64,000 bases of DNA from SAR116 cluster bacterium AG-355-O21 (GTDB taxonomy: Bacteria; Pseudomonadota; Alphaproteobacteria; Thalassobaculales; Thalassobaculaceae). Made by a program: the position numbers and the translations under genes. Every line of letters begins with the position of its first letter. Position 1 is the first letter of the stretch. Of this stretch, positions 21,666-29,904 are shown in pieces. Below the pieces are notes generated by a model. That model searched no databases and had not been told where the DNA came from. It was given only the letters and a program-made list of their open reading frames with translations. The stretch covers positions 1 to 64,000 of the forward strand of contig QCEM01000006.1 in the NCBI GenBank assembly GCA_003280605.1, given 5' to 3'.

Positions 21666-23267
21666 GTGACATCGGTGGAAGCACAATCATTAGCAGCGTC
21701 GGGCTTGACGAATTTACGCGTGGCACACTGGAATTTGAATGCAACCGCATTGTACGAAGAAGCCATTCGACGCGGGGAAGGGACCATTGCCCATGGGGGG
21801 GCATTGGCCGTCAATACCGGGGTCCATACCGGCCGGTCACCGAACGATAAATTCATCGTCGATCATGCCAGCTATCGGGATAAAGTTGATTGGGGCAAGG
21901 TCAATAAACCGATTTCGGCCGCTGCCTTTGACGCCCTGCATCAACGCGCCGCCGCTTTCCTGCAAGGCCGTGACGTGTTTGTGCAGGATTGCTATGCCGG
22001 TGCCGATCCCGCCTTTCGATTACCCATCCGGGTGATCACCCAGACGGCGTGGCATAACCTGTTCGCGCGCAACATGTTCATCCAGCCTGCCGCCGCCGAG
22101 TTGGAAAATTTTGAGCCAGGGTTTACCATCATCCAAGTGCCCGGCTTGCAAGCACGCGGCGCCGCCGATGAAGTTAATTCAGAAACCTTTGTGCTGGTGG
22201 ATTTTGAACGCCGCTTGGTTTTGATCGGCGGGACCTGGTACGCAGGCGAAATTAAAAAATCGGTTTTCGGTATTCTGAACTTTTTGCTGCCCGGCCAAGG
22301 TGTGTTGCCGATGCATTGCTCAGCCAATGTCGGCAGCAATGGCGATGCGGCGATTTTCTTTGGCCTATCGGGAACCGGCAAAACCACCTTGTCGGCCGAT
22401 GCCTCACGGATGCTGATCGGTGATGATGAGCATGGCTGGGGTGAAAACGGCGTCTTCAATTTCGAAGGTGGCTGCTATGCCAAAGTGATCAATTTGTCGG
22501 CCCAGGCGGAACCTGAAATCTATGCCACCACAGGGCGCTTCGGAACGGTTTTAGAAAATGTGGTTGTTGACCCCGTCAGCCGCCTGCTCGACTTGAATGA
22601 CGGCCGTTATACGGAAAACACCCGGGCAAGCTATCCGATTGATTTCATTCCTAATATCAGTACGGACGGCATTTGCGGCCACCCCACCAACGTGATCATG
22701 CTGACCGCCGATGCATTTGGTGTTTTGCCACCGATTTCAAAGCTTTCGGCTGAACAGGCGATGTATCATTTTCTCTCCGGCTACACAGCCCGGGTCGCAG
22801 GCACGGAAAAAGGCCTTGGTAGCGAGCCGCAGGCAACATTTTCGACCTGCTTCGGGGCCCCGTTCATGCCCCGCCACCCAAGCGTTTACGGCGAAATGCT
22901 GCGGGATAAAATTGCCCGCCATGAGGTCACCTGTTGGCTGGTCAATACCGGCTGGTCCGGTGGCCGCGCCGGCGGTGATGGTGCGCGGATGCAAATCGCC
23001 CATACCCGCGCCATGGTGCGGGCCGCCCTTGATGGCCGCCTAACAGGTGCGCCGTTGCGGCAAGACAGTAACTTCGGATTGCTGGTCCCTGAAGGTTGCC
23101 CGGAAGTACCGTCCGAGGTGCTGGATGCGCGCCAAGTTTGGCAAAATAAAGCTGAATATGACAGCACCGCAGGCGAGTTGCGGGGCCGCTTTGAAGATAA
23201 TTTCAAGCAGTTTGAAAGCTTCGTTGATGACGGTGTCAAAGCCGCCGGCATTCGCGCCGCCGGTTAA
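21666..23267 (+). CDS. pckA: Phosphoenolpyruvate carboxykinase (ATP)
   Basis: A 533-residue ATP-dependent PEPCK that makes PEP from oxaloacetate, the entry step of gluconeogenesis. Visible motifs are GVHTGRSPNDKFIV near residue 52, GLSGTGKTTLSAD (the kinase-1a P-loop, about 238-250), GDDEHGW, and NFEGGCYAKVINLS. The start is GTG with TAGGAGA about 5-6 bases upstream. It sits next to chvI/chvG and the HPr kinase operon. ChvI-linked control of pckA is known in rhizobia and is plausible here, but I see no operator that I can name. A strong terminator follows. Confidence 0.96.
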   Translation: MTSVEAQSLAASGLTNLRVAHWNLNATALYEEAIRRGEGTIAHGGALAVNTGVHTGRSPNDKFIVDHASYRDKVDWGKVNKPISAAAFDALHQRAAAFLQGRDVFVQDCYAGADPAFRLPIRVITQTAWHNLFARNMFIQPAAAELENFEPGFTIIQVPGLQARGAADEVNSETFVLVDFERRLVLIGGTWYAGEIKKSVFGILNFLLPGQGVLPMHCSANVGSNGDAAIFFGLSGTGKTTLSADASRMLIGDDEHGWGENGVFNFEGGCYAKVINLSAQAEPEIYATTGRFGTVLENVVVDPVSRLLDLNDGRYTENTRASYPIDFIPNISTDGICGHPTNVIMLTADAFGVLPPISKLSAEQAMYHFLSGYTARVAGTEKGLGSEPQATFSTCFGAPFMPRHPSVYGEMLRDKIARHEVTCWLVNTGWSGGRAGGDGARMQIAHTRAMVRAALDGRLTGAPLRQDSNFGLLVPEGCPEVPSEVLDARQVWQNKAEYDSTAGELRGRFEDNFKQFESFVDDGVKAAGIRAAG

Positions 23268-23280
23268 GCTGACGGATTTC

Positions 23281-23320
23281 CGGTTAAGCGCCCGTCCCGG
23301 TACCGGCGCTTAACCGCTTT
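23281..23320 (+). terminator. Rho-independent terminator of pckA
   Basis: A perfect 12-bp stem, CGGTTAAGCGCC pairing with GGCGCTTAACCG, with a 12-base loop and followed by CTTTTCG. It lies 14 bp after the pckA stop. The right arm covers the stop codon of the convergent DUF4340 gene, so the two genes share this DNA. Confidence 0.75.
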
Positions 23321-24386
23321 TCGCCGGCATCGCAACACTGGCCGGGGTTTGGCGCAGACGTTCCATGCGCACGGCAGGCAGCAGATACGCCCAACCGTCC
23401 GTCCGTTTGGTGAGGTTTTCCGCCTGGGTTTTGGCGGCCGGGCTAGCATCTTCCAGCGACCTGAAACGGAATCGCGCCCATTCAACCGGTGCCCCCTCGG
23501 CCGTGCGGCGTTGATCATCACGGGCAAAGTCGACCGTCACCTGCAAGCCTTCCTTGGTTTTGTAAATCGCGCTGCCAAGCGCCGGCTGGAAACGCAGTCC
23601 TGTTGCCGATCGCACATCATTGAAAACGTTAAATTCCAGTACCGCCGCCGAATTTTTGGGCAAAAATTCACTGGTCAGGGTGACATCATCGGCGATTTCC
23701 TGGAACCGAAATTTAGTGACCAGATTTTCATCGCGGACAACTGTCAGTCGGTCCCCTTGGCCGTCGATCAAGGCCGCCTCGACAATCTCATCGACGGCAA
23801 TATTGGTAATTTCGCGATTTAACCAATCCGCTGGTCCGGCCCGCAAATCAAGGTCACCCTCGGCCAACCAGCTTTGATTTTCCGCAGCTTTCCGCAAATA
23901 CACACGCGCTGGACCGCCGGCAGGATTGGCCCGCCGCTTACCAATCAAAGCGTCGAACACAGGCTCGCCCATCGGTCCAAGCACCGTCACCTGGCCGGCG
24001 CGCGACCCGGCAATGCTCAGATCGCGCAGGTCAATGCGTTTGAACCGAGCCGGATCTCGGGTTTTGGCCTCGATCACGGTGAGCTGATCAAGGCTCACCA
24101 ACAACCGCCGCAGCAGGTTTTGATCGACCGGGTAGCCATCGCGTTCACGAACGATCCAGGTTTCTGCTTGCCGGCTCAAAGTCGCTGTCTTGAAGGCACT
24201 GCCGGCAGCCCATGAAATGCGCACTTCGCTGATGGCCGCAAATTGGCTACCAAGGTCAGGGAACATTCGGGCGCTTGGCACCTCATCAACAATCATTGCC
24301 CGTCGATCAATTGCCGCCCAGCCGGCGACAAAGACCACGGCCCAGGTCACGGCGAACAGAATGGCCAGATGGCGATTTCCAGTCAT
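23310..24386 (-). CDS. DUF4340 protein of Gld-type ABC cassette, copy 1
   Basis: A 358-residue DUF4340-family protein with one N-terminal membrane segment (HLAILFAVTWAVVFVAGWAAI) and a mostly beta-rich periplasmic remainder. The family accompanies GldG-like proteins in ABC export systems and its role is unknown. ATG at 24386 is preferred to 24392 because AGGGG sits 6 bases before it; either way it follows the GldG-like stop within 12 bp. A paralogue of the same length class lies at 45907 in the second cassette; both start the conserved part with a short cytoplasmic end, one membrane helix and a redox-unrelated ELR/EIR-type beta strand. Confidence 0.82.
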   Translation of the reverse strand: MTGNRHLAILFAVTWAVVFVAGWAAIDRRAMIVDEVPSARMFPDLGSQFAAISEVRISWAAGSAFKTATLSRQAETWIVRERDGYPVDQNLLRRLLVSLDQLTVIEAKTRDPARFKRIDLRDLSIAGSRAGQVTVLGPMGEPVFDALIGKRRANPAGGPARVYLRKAAENQSWLAEGDLDLRAGPADWLNREITNIAVDEIVEAALIDGQGDRLTVVRDENLVTKFRFQEIADDVTLTSEFLPKNSAAVLEFNVFNDVRSATGLRFQPALGSAIYKTKEGLQVTVDFARDDQRRTAEGAPVEWARFRFRSLEDASPAAKTQAENLTKRTDGWAYLLPAVRMERLRQTPASVAMPAKSG

Positions 24387-24395
24387 GATCATCCC

Positions 24396-26327
24396 CTACT
24401 GGTGCACGGCATGGCGGGCCCGGTTTCGCCGCCGCCAAACAGACAATAACACCGCCAAAGCAGCCAATAACAAAGGCACCGCAGCGATATTTACAAACAA
24501 AAGCTTCTCGCGCAGGTCATCAAGATCTTCGCGCAGCGAACGTTGCACGGCCCGCAGATCGGCCCGCAACGACAACAGATCCCGCTGATAGCGATCAATC
24601 TGTTGGCGGTCTTGATCGCTGATCAGGGCGTTTGCCGTTGACGCCCCCTTGGCGGTTAACTCAGCAAGTTTTTTCTCGGTTTCCGACAACTTATCGCGCA
24701 GCTCTTGCTCTTTGGCGCGATATTTACCCTCGGCGGCACGTTTCAAATTTTCGACCACCGTGAAGGGGCGCTGGGAAAATCCCTGGCCGCGCAAATCCAA
24801 CAACGCGCTGTCACCGGCCAAAGCATCAAGCGCATTGACGATGAAAATGCCATTGCCGGCAACAGGCGTGACAACCTCACGACCAAAGAAGCTGCGGGTA
24901 TTGACCCAGAAACGATCAACCAACAGGTCAACATCCGCAAACACAATCAGGTCGATCTCGCCATTGGCCCGGTGGCCAACATCAACGGCCTGTCCTGCAT
25001 CATTCATGATCGCCGGCAGGCCATCTGGGCGGCCGTCCGGATAGGCGGAGCTCGCCGGCCCGGTTAAGCGTGCCGCAAGCGTTAAATTGCCAACCCCAGG
25101 TTTGAAATCACGCAACAGCCGGCGCGGGTCAACCCGTCCCATGATTTGTCCTGTCGACAATGTTGTCGAACCGGGGCTGGTGCGCACCAAAGGCTCAAAA
25201 ACCGTTGTCGCCGCAGGCAGCGATTCAATCACCGCGGCACTGCCAAGGGCCAAGGTTGAGACCCCCGAAGTAATTGGCGAGCCAGCATTAAAATTCGTCT
25301 CCCGCAAAATCAACCAGGGCAAATACGGCACCGGCGGCGCCCCTTGCGACATTGAAACACGGCGTGCCGTCAAGCGGTCGGCGGCAACTTCCAGCTCATT
25401 GATCTTGATCCCCCAGGCGGCCAAAAGATCGGCCGGGATGCTGTTGGCTTCCACCCCTGCCATGGTTGGGTTGCGACTGTTTTGGACTTCGATCTCAGCA
25501 TAGCTGTCGACAAGTGCGAAAACTTTACCGCCACCAAGCGCGAATTGATCGATTGCATAAAGCGTTTGTGGCGGCAGGTTTTTCGGATGCACCACCATCA
25601 ACACGGTCACATCTTCGGGGATCCGAGTCAGGTCAAGTTCCAACATCTTGGTATCGAAGAAATCTTCGATCTGCGCCATGATCGCAAAAGGCTTCACAGT
25701 TTCCTGTTGCCCTGTCTGCTGGTTGTAGGACGCCCGACCATTGATCGGCAGCGTGCTGATAATGCCGACAACGGTCCGCTCAACATGGCTCAAGCCGTAG
25801 ACGATTTTCGAAATATCATATTCTAAAAACGGCTCACGGTTGGGCTGCAGAAACGCAATCGCTTCCACATCATCGGTCGTGTTGGTCCCGACCAGGCCCA
25901 GAAATACGCCGTCCTCATCGCCACCTAACGGCACCTTTTGCAAGCCGTACGATACGGCCCTGTCCTCGGCTTCGGAAAATGGCGCGGGATCAATGATTTC
26001 AAGACGAATGCGGCCATTGGATAAGCTTGCATATTCTTGCAACAAATCTTTCACCCGCTGGGCATAGCTGCCAATTGCCGGGGCCGCCGCGGCGATGCTG
26101 CTGGAATAGAACAGACGCAGGGTGATCGGCTCGTCAATTTTGTTGATCACGTTTTGGCTGGCCGGTGACAGCGTGTACAAGCGTTGTGCCGTCAAATCCA
26201 AGCGCCAGCTGGTGGACACCGAGGTCGCCAGAAGATTGAGCGCTAAAAACAGCACCAAAACGAGACTCAGCGCGACAGCTGTCCGGCGGCCCAAAGTGGA
26301 CAATAAAGGCGATTGCGGCGTTGTCAT
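24396..26327 (-). CDS. GldG-like ABC transporter auxiliary protein, copy 1
   Basis: A 643-residue protein of the GldG / ABC-type uncharacterised transport family. There is one N-terminal membrane helix (AVALSLVLVLFLALNLLATSV), then a periplasmic domain with SWRLDLTAQRLYTLSPASQNVINKIDEPITLRLFYSSSI typical of the family. A charged coiled coil (about 540-605, EQELRDKLSETEKKLAELTAK) precedes a C-terminal membrane helix and a basic tail. ATG at 26327 immediately follows the permease stop; the ORF-track start is a TTG. It would form part of the export complex with the permease and ATPase encoded upstream. Substrate unknown. Confidence 0.85.
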   Translation of the reverse strand: MTTPQSPLLSTLGRRTAVALSLVLVLFLALNLLATSVSTSWRLDLTAQRLYTLSPASQNVINKIDEPITLRLFYSSSIAAAAPAIGSYAQRVKDLLQEYASLSNGRIRLEIIDPAPFSEAEDRAVSYGLQKVPLGGDEDGVFLGLVGTNTTDDVEAIAFLQPNREPFLEYDISKIVYGLSHVERTVVGIISTLPINGRASYNQQTGQQETVKPFAIMAQIEDFFDTKMLELDLTRIPEDVTVLMVVHPKNLPPQTLYAIDQFALGGGKVFALVDSYAEIEVQNSRNPTMAGVEANSIPADLLAAWGIKINELEVAADRLTARRVSMSQGAPPVPYLPWLILRETNFNAGSPITSGVSTLALGSAAVIESLPAATTVFEPLVRTSPGSTTLSTGQIMGRVDPRRLLRDFKPGVGNLTLAARLTGPASSAYPDGRPDGLPAIMNDAGQAVDVGHRANGEIDLIVFADVDLLVDRFWVNTRSFFGREVVTPVAGNGIFIVNALDALAGDSALLDLRGQGFSQRPFTVVENLKRAAEGKYRAKEQELRDKLSETEKKLAELTAKGASTANALISDQDRQQIDRYQRDLLSLRADLRAVQRSLREDLDDLREKLLFVNIAAVPLLLAALAVLLSVWRRRNRARHAVHQ

Positions 26328-26328
26328 C

Positions 26329-27063
26329 TCAGGCAGCCTTCTCAAGATCAAGGATCAACGCATTGGCATACAGCGCCAAGCCGATGATTGAGGCGAAATA
26401 GATGAAGTCGCGGAAATCAATGACGCCGCGTTGAATGGCTTGAAAATGGCTCAGAAAACCGAGCCCGTTGACCAGCTCAATCAGCATCGGTGGTGCCCAA
26501 TTGGCAAAAAACTCAATCACAATTGGGCTGCCCGCCAAGGTCAGAACGAAACAGATGGTGGTGGTCAACACAAAGGCGATCACTTGATTTTTGGTGCTCG
26601 CCGAAATCATCGAGCCGATGGCCATGAACGCCCCGGCCATCAAGAAACTGGCCACATAGGAGGCAACGATCACGCCATTGTCGGGATCACCAAGGTAATT
26701 GACGGTTAGCCAGATCGGCGCCGTCAGGGCCAAAGCAATGCCTGTGAACACCCAGGCCGCGAGATATTTACCAAGCACGGCTTGGGTCATGGTGATCGGC
26801 ATGGTCAGCAGTAATTCAATGGATCCCGTGCGCCGCTCCTCTGCCCAAAGTCGCATCGATAATGCCGGCACCAAAAACAGATATAGCCAGGGGTGAAAAC
26901 TGAAAAACGCCTGTAGGTCGGCTTGATCGCGTTCCATAAAGCTGCCGACAAAAAATGTCAGTGTTCCCGCCAGCACCAGAAAGATGATGATGAAAATATA
27001 CGCCAAGGGGGTGGCGAAATAGGCTGCCAACTCGCGCCTAAAAATCAGTCCGATGTTACGCAT
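26329..27063 (-). CDS. ABC-2 type permease (GldF-like), copy 1
   Basis: A 244-residue integral membrane protein with about six hydrophobic segments. FFSFHPWLYLFLVPALSMRLWAEERRTGSIELLLTMPITMTQAVLGKYLAAW is the conserved region of GldF-type ABC-2 permeases. Its start overlaps the ATPase gene by 8 bp and its stop is followed at once by the GldG-like start, so the four genes are one operon. It is clearly paralogous to the permease at 43248 (shared FHPWLYL, MRLWAEE, IELLLT and NQVIAF blocks). Confidence 0.88.
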   Translation of the reverse strand: MRNIGLIFRRELAAYFATPLAYIFIIIFLVLAGTLTFFVGSFMERDQADLQAFFSFHPWLYLFLVPALSMRLWAEERRTGSIELLLTMPITMTQAVLGKYLAAWVFTGIALALTAPIWLTVNYLGDPDNGVIVASYVASFLMAGAFMAIGSMISASTKNQVIAFVLTTTICFVLTLAGSPIVIEFFANWAPPMLIELVNGLGFLSHFQAIQRGVIDFRDFIYFASIIGLALYANALILDLEKAA

Positions 27064-27781
27064 TACCGGTCACCTCGCGAAAGACTTCATCAAGACTGCC
27101 CTTGCAGGAGCGTGCGGCTAATTCCGTCGGCGTGCCGTCGACCAATATTTTACCACCGGCGATGATCATCGCTCGCGAGCAGACGGCGTCAACTTCTTCC
27201 AAAATATGCGTCGAGATAATGATCGATTTTTCGGCCGCCATTTCAGTGATCAATTTTCGGACACCGAATTTTTGGTTTGGGTCGAGGCCATCGGTTGGCT
27301 CGTCAAGGATCAACACAGGTGGGTTATGCAGCAGCGCCTGCGCCAGGCCAACCCGCCGCTTAAAGCCTTTCGAAAGTGTATCGATAGGTTGTTCGGCAAC
27401 CTCGGCAAGCTCGGTCATGGCCATGGCGGCATCGACACGCTTGCGCCGTTCAGCACCGTCGAAGCCACGAATCCCGGCAACAAAGCCAAGAAACCCGCGG
27501 GCCGTCATATCAGGGTATGCAGGCGCCCCTTCGGGCAAATAACCGATCGCCGTTTTGACCGCGATTGGGTCGCGCGCCACATCAAACCCTTCGACAATCG
27601 CGGTTCCTGAACTGGGGGTCAAAAACCCGGTAATCATTTTCATGGTTGTCGACTTACCGGCACCGTTCGGGCCAAGAAAGCCAAGGACCTCTCCCCGACC
27701 CACCTGAAAACTCAAATTATCGACGACTGTCTTGGTGCCGAATGTCTTGGTTAATTCGACAGTTTCAATGACCGCGCTCAT
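27056..27781 (-). CDS. ABC transporter ATP-binding protein (GldA-like)
   Basis: A 241-residue ABC ATPase. Walker A is FLGPNGAGKSTTMKMI, the signature is TLSKGFKRRVGLAQALL, and Walker B is VLILDEPTDGLDPNQ, followed by the H-loop ISTHILEEV. The start is the ATG of MSAVIETVELTKTFG; the 68-residue extension in the ORF track runs back into rsmD and is not real. It pairs with the permease and GldG-like protein downstream. It is the only ATPase for the two Gld-type cassettes visible in the window. Confidence 0.93.
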   Translation of the reverse strand: MSAVIETVELTKTFGTKTVVDNLSFQVGRGEVLGFLGPNGAGKSTTMKMITGFLTPSSGTAIVEGFDVARDPIAVKTAIGYLPEGAPAYPDMTARGFLGFVAGIRGFDGAERRKRVDAAMAMTELAEVAEQPIDTLSKGFKRRVGLAQALLHNPPVLILDEPTDGLDPNQKFGVRKLITEMAAEKSIIISTHILEEVDAVCSRAMIIAGGKILVDGTPTELAARSCKGSLDEVFREVTGNA

Positions 27782-27863
27782 TTTGGTCTCTCCGCAACAT
27801 CGGGCCGCTGCACCAGCGCCGAGCCCTGTTCGATCAGTGGATTTAAACAATCGCCCACAAAAT

Positions 27864-28418
27864 TCAAGTACGAGCCATAAAAACCAACCGCGCCGCACCA
27901 TAGCGGCGTTCGTCAATAACCGCAAAACCAGCCACCGCGGCAAGCGCCTCTTTGGCTGCGAGTTCCAGCACAACCATGCAGTCATCTGCCAACCAGCCGG
28001 CCTGGTCTAAGGCGGTGATGGCAATCGGCCCAAGCCCCTGATGATAGGGCGGGTCAAGCAGCAGCAGGTTGCCCTGTGTTGGCGGTCGCGGCGGCGGCCG
28101 GGTGACATCGGCCATGATCACGGTGACAGTATCATCGACGCCAAGCCGCCGGCAGTTGCCTCGCAAACTGGCCAAAGCATCGCCGGCTTTTTCGATGAAA
28201 ACCACATGCGCCGCACCGCGTGATAAGGCCTCCAAGCCAAGCGCCCCGGTACCGGCGCAGCCGTCAATCACACAGGTGCCGTGCAAGGACCGCTTATGCC
28301 GGCCATTCTCAAGCAAGTTGAACAGCGCCTCACGGGCCCGGTCCGAGGTTGGCCGGACAGTGTTACCAGGTGGTGCCTGCAGGGCCGCACCCCTATGCCG
28401 GCCGGCGACGATTCGCAT
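27864..28418 (-). CDS. rsmD: 16S rRNA (guanine-N2)-methyltransferase RsmD
   Basis: A 184-residue methyltransferase that modifies G966 of 16S rRNA (E. coli numbering). MRIVAGRHRGAALQAPPG and TVRPTSDRAREALFNLL form the N-terminal signature, VIDGCAGTGALGLEALSRGA the SAM motif, and LLLDPPYHQG the catalytic DPPY. Length is normal. The gene overlaps the 3' end of rluB by 26 bp on the same strand, a linkage common in alphaproteobacteria. Confidence 0.95.
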   Translation of the reverse strand: MRIVAGRHRGAALQAPPGNTVRPTSDRAREALFNLLENGRHKRSLHGTCVIDGCAGTGALGLEALSRGAAHVVFIEKAGDALASLRGNCRRLGVDDTVTVIMADVTRPPPRPPTQGNLLLLDPPYHQGLGPIAITALDQAGWLADDCMVVLELAAKEALAAVAGFAVIDERRYGAARLVFMART

Positions 28419-29304
28419 GGCCAGGTCGCGGTTTACGCACAGATTTTGCTTTTGCCGGTGCCGATTTTTGGCCGCCTGCCGGGCCTGACGGTTTCGCCTT
28501 GGCGGTCAATACAGGGCGTCTTTTTTTCGCGCTGGCGGTGCCGGTTGCAGCAGCACTGCTCAGTCCCAATTGATCTTTCAGCACCCGCCGTTTGACTTCA
28601 TCAACATCGCCGGCGGCCAACTGCCCGAGCGCAAAAGGCCCGTAGGAGATCCGAATCAAACGGTTCACCGGATAGCCGAGATGCTCCATCAGTTTTCGGA
28701 TTTCGCGGTTTTTACCTTCACGCAGCCCGATCGTTAGCCACGCGTTGGTTGCCGCCTGACTTTCAAGGCTGGCCTGCACCGGTCCATAGCGCTGACCATC
28801 GATTTCAATGCCGCCGGCCAGCGCATTCAACCGCGCCTGATCGACGCGGCCATAGACGCGAACGCGGTATTTGCGCAACCAGCCAGTGGCCGGCAGCTCT
28901 AAATAACGGGCCAAGGCGCCGTCATTGGTAAGCAATAACAAACCTTCGGAGTCCACATCCAAGCGGCCCACGGAAACCACCCGCGGTAAGCTTTCCGGCA
29001 AGCTCGAGAAGACTGTTGGCCGATCGTCATGATCGCGGGTTGAGGTCACCAAACCGCGCTTCTTGTGGAAACGCCACAGCCGCGGCGGTTCAATCACCGG
29101 CAGCGGTGCCCCATCAACTTCGATCTGACTGCTATCGGTCACGATCACCGCCGGGCCGGTGAGCACATTGCCGTCAACCGCGACACGGCCGGCGATGATC
29201 AAGCGCTCCGCATCACGGCGCGAGCATACCCCGGCACGCGCCAAACGTTTGGCGATCCGTTCCGGCCCGCGGGCCTCATCAAAAAGCGACTTGAGCTCTA
29301 CCAT
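28393..29304 (-). CDS. rluB: 23S rRNA pseudouridine synthase RluB-type
   Basis: A 303-residue pseudouridine synthase of the RsuA/RluB group. An S4 RNA-binding domain is at about 15-70 (ERIAKRLARAGVCSRRDAERLI), the catalytic Asp lies in VGRLDVDSEGLLLLTNDG, and EGKNREIRKLMEHLGYPVNRLIRISYGPF is the family motif. A Lys/Ala/Pro-rich disordered tail of about 45 residues ends the protein. The start is the ATG of MVELKSLFDEA; the ORF-track extension overlaps tadA. It is divergent from tadA with 22 bp between start codons, so the promoters must overlap the genes. Confidence 0.9.
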   Translation of the reverse strand: MVELKSLFDEARGPERIAKRLARAGVCSRRDAERLIIAGRVAVDGNVLTGPAVIVTDSSQIEVDGAPLPVIEPPRLWRFHKKRGLVTSTRDHDDRPTVFSSLPESLPRVVSVGRLDVDSEGLLLLTNDGALARYLELPATGWLRKYRVRVYGRVDQARLNALAGGIEIDGQRYGPVQASLESQAATNAWLTIGLREGKNREIRKLMEHLGYPVNRLIRISYGPFALGQLAAGDVDEVKRRVLKDQLGLSSAAATGTASAKKRRPVLTAKAKPSGPAGGQKSAPAKAKSVRKPRPGHANRRRPA

Positions 29305-29326
29305 GGTTCGCTGTTTATCTTGTTCT

Positions 29327-29800
29327 ATGAACCAAAGCAACGACACCCGTTTAAACGCGCCACCGATGGCGCTCGCCCTTGACGCCGCAGAACACGCGGC
29401 AGCACACGGCGACGTGCCTGTTGGTGCGGTCATTATCGACCGTCAACAATCTGCCATTTTGGCCATCACAGGTAACCGGGTTGAGATTGACAACGATCCA
29501 TGCGGCCATGCTGAAATCCTGGCGTTGCGCGCCGCGGCGGCGATTTTAGGCACAGCACGACTGGTCAATTGTGATCTTTACGTCACCCTAGAGCCCTGTG
29601 CGATGTGCGCACAAGCAATCGCGTTGGCGCGGATACGGCGGCTGTATTTCGGAGCTTATGATCCGAAAGGCGGCGGTGTTGAGCATGGCGCCCGTATTTT
29701 TCAGCAAGCGACCTGCCATCACCGTCCGGAAGTTTATGGCGGCATCAAGGAAGCACAGGCAGCGGCATTGCTGAAAAAATTTTTTGCGAGCCTGCGCTGA
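29327..29800 (+). CDS. tadA: tRNA-specific adenosine deaminase
   Basis: A 157-residue cytidine-deaminase-fold protein that converts A34 to inosine in tRNA-Arg(ACG). The zinc site is HAE at residues 61-63 and EPCAMC at 89-94. LNRVEIDNDPCGHAEILALR-like sequence and the C-terminal ...VYGGIKEAQAAALLKKFF match TadA. The start is the ATG of MNQSNDTRLN; the longer ORF-track form is antisense to rluB. A general nucleoside deaminase is possible but less likely given the length and EPCAMCAQAIALARI. Confidence 0.92.
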   Translation: MNQSNDTRLNAPPMALALDAAEHAAAHGDVPVGAVIIDRQQSAILAITGNRVEIDNDPCGHAEILALRAAAAILGTARLVNCDLYVTLEPCAMCAQAIALARIRRLYFGAYDPKGGGVEHGARIFQQATCHHRPEVYGGIKEAQAAALLKKFFASLR

Positions 29801-29904
29801 CCCTAGATGGCGGGCAATATGCGATGTGAAAACGCCGGCAATGCTTGCCTTCCATGAGCGCCCGTCTTATGTCCAGGGGACGGATGAAACAACGGAGCCT
29901 CCCG

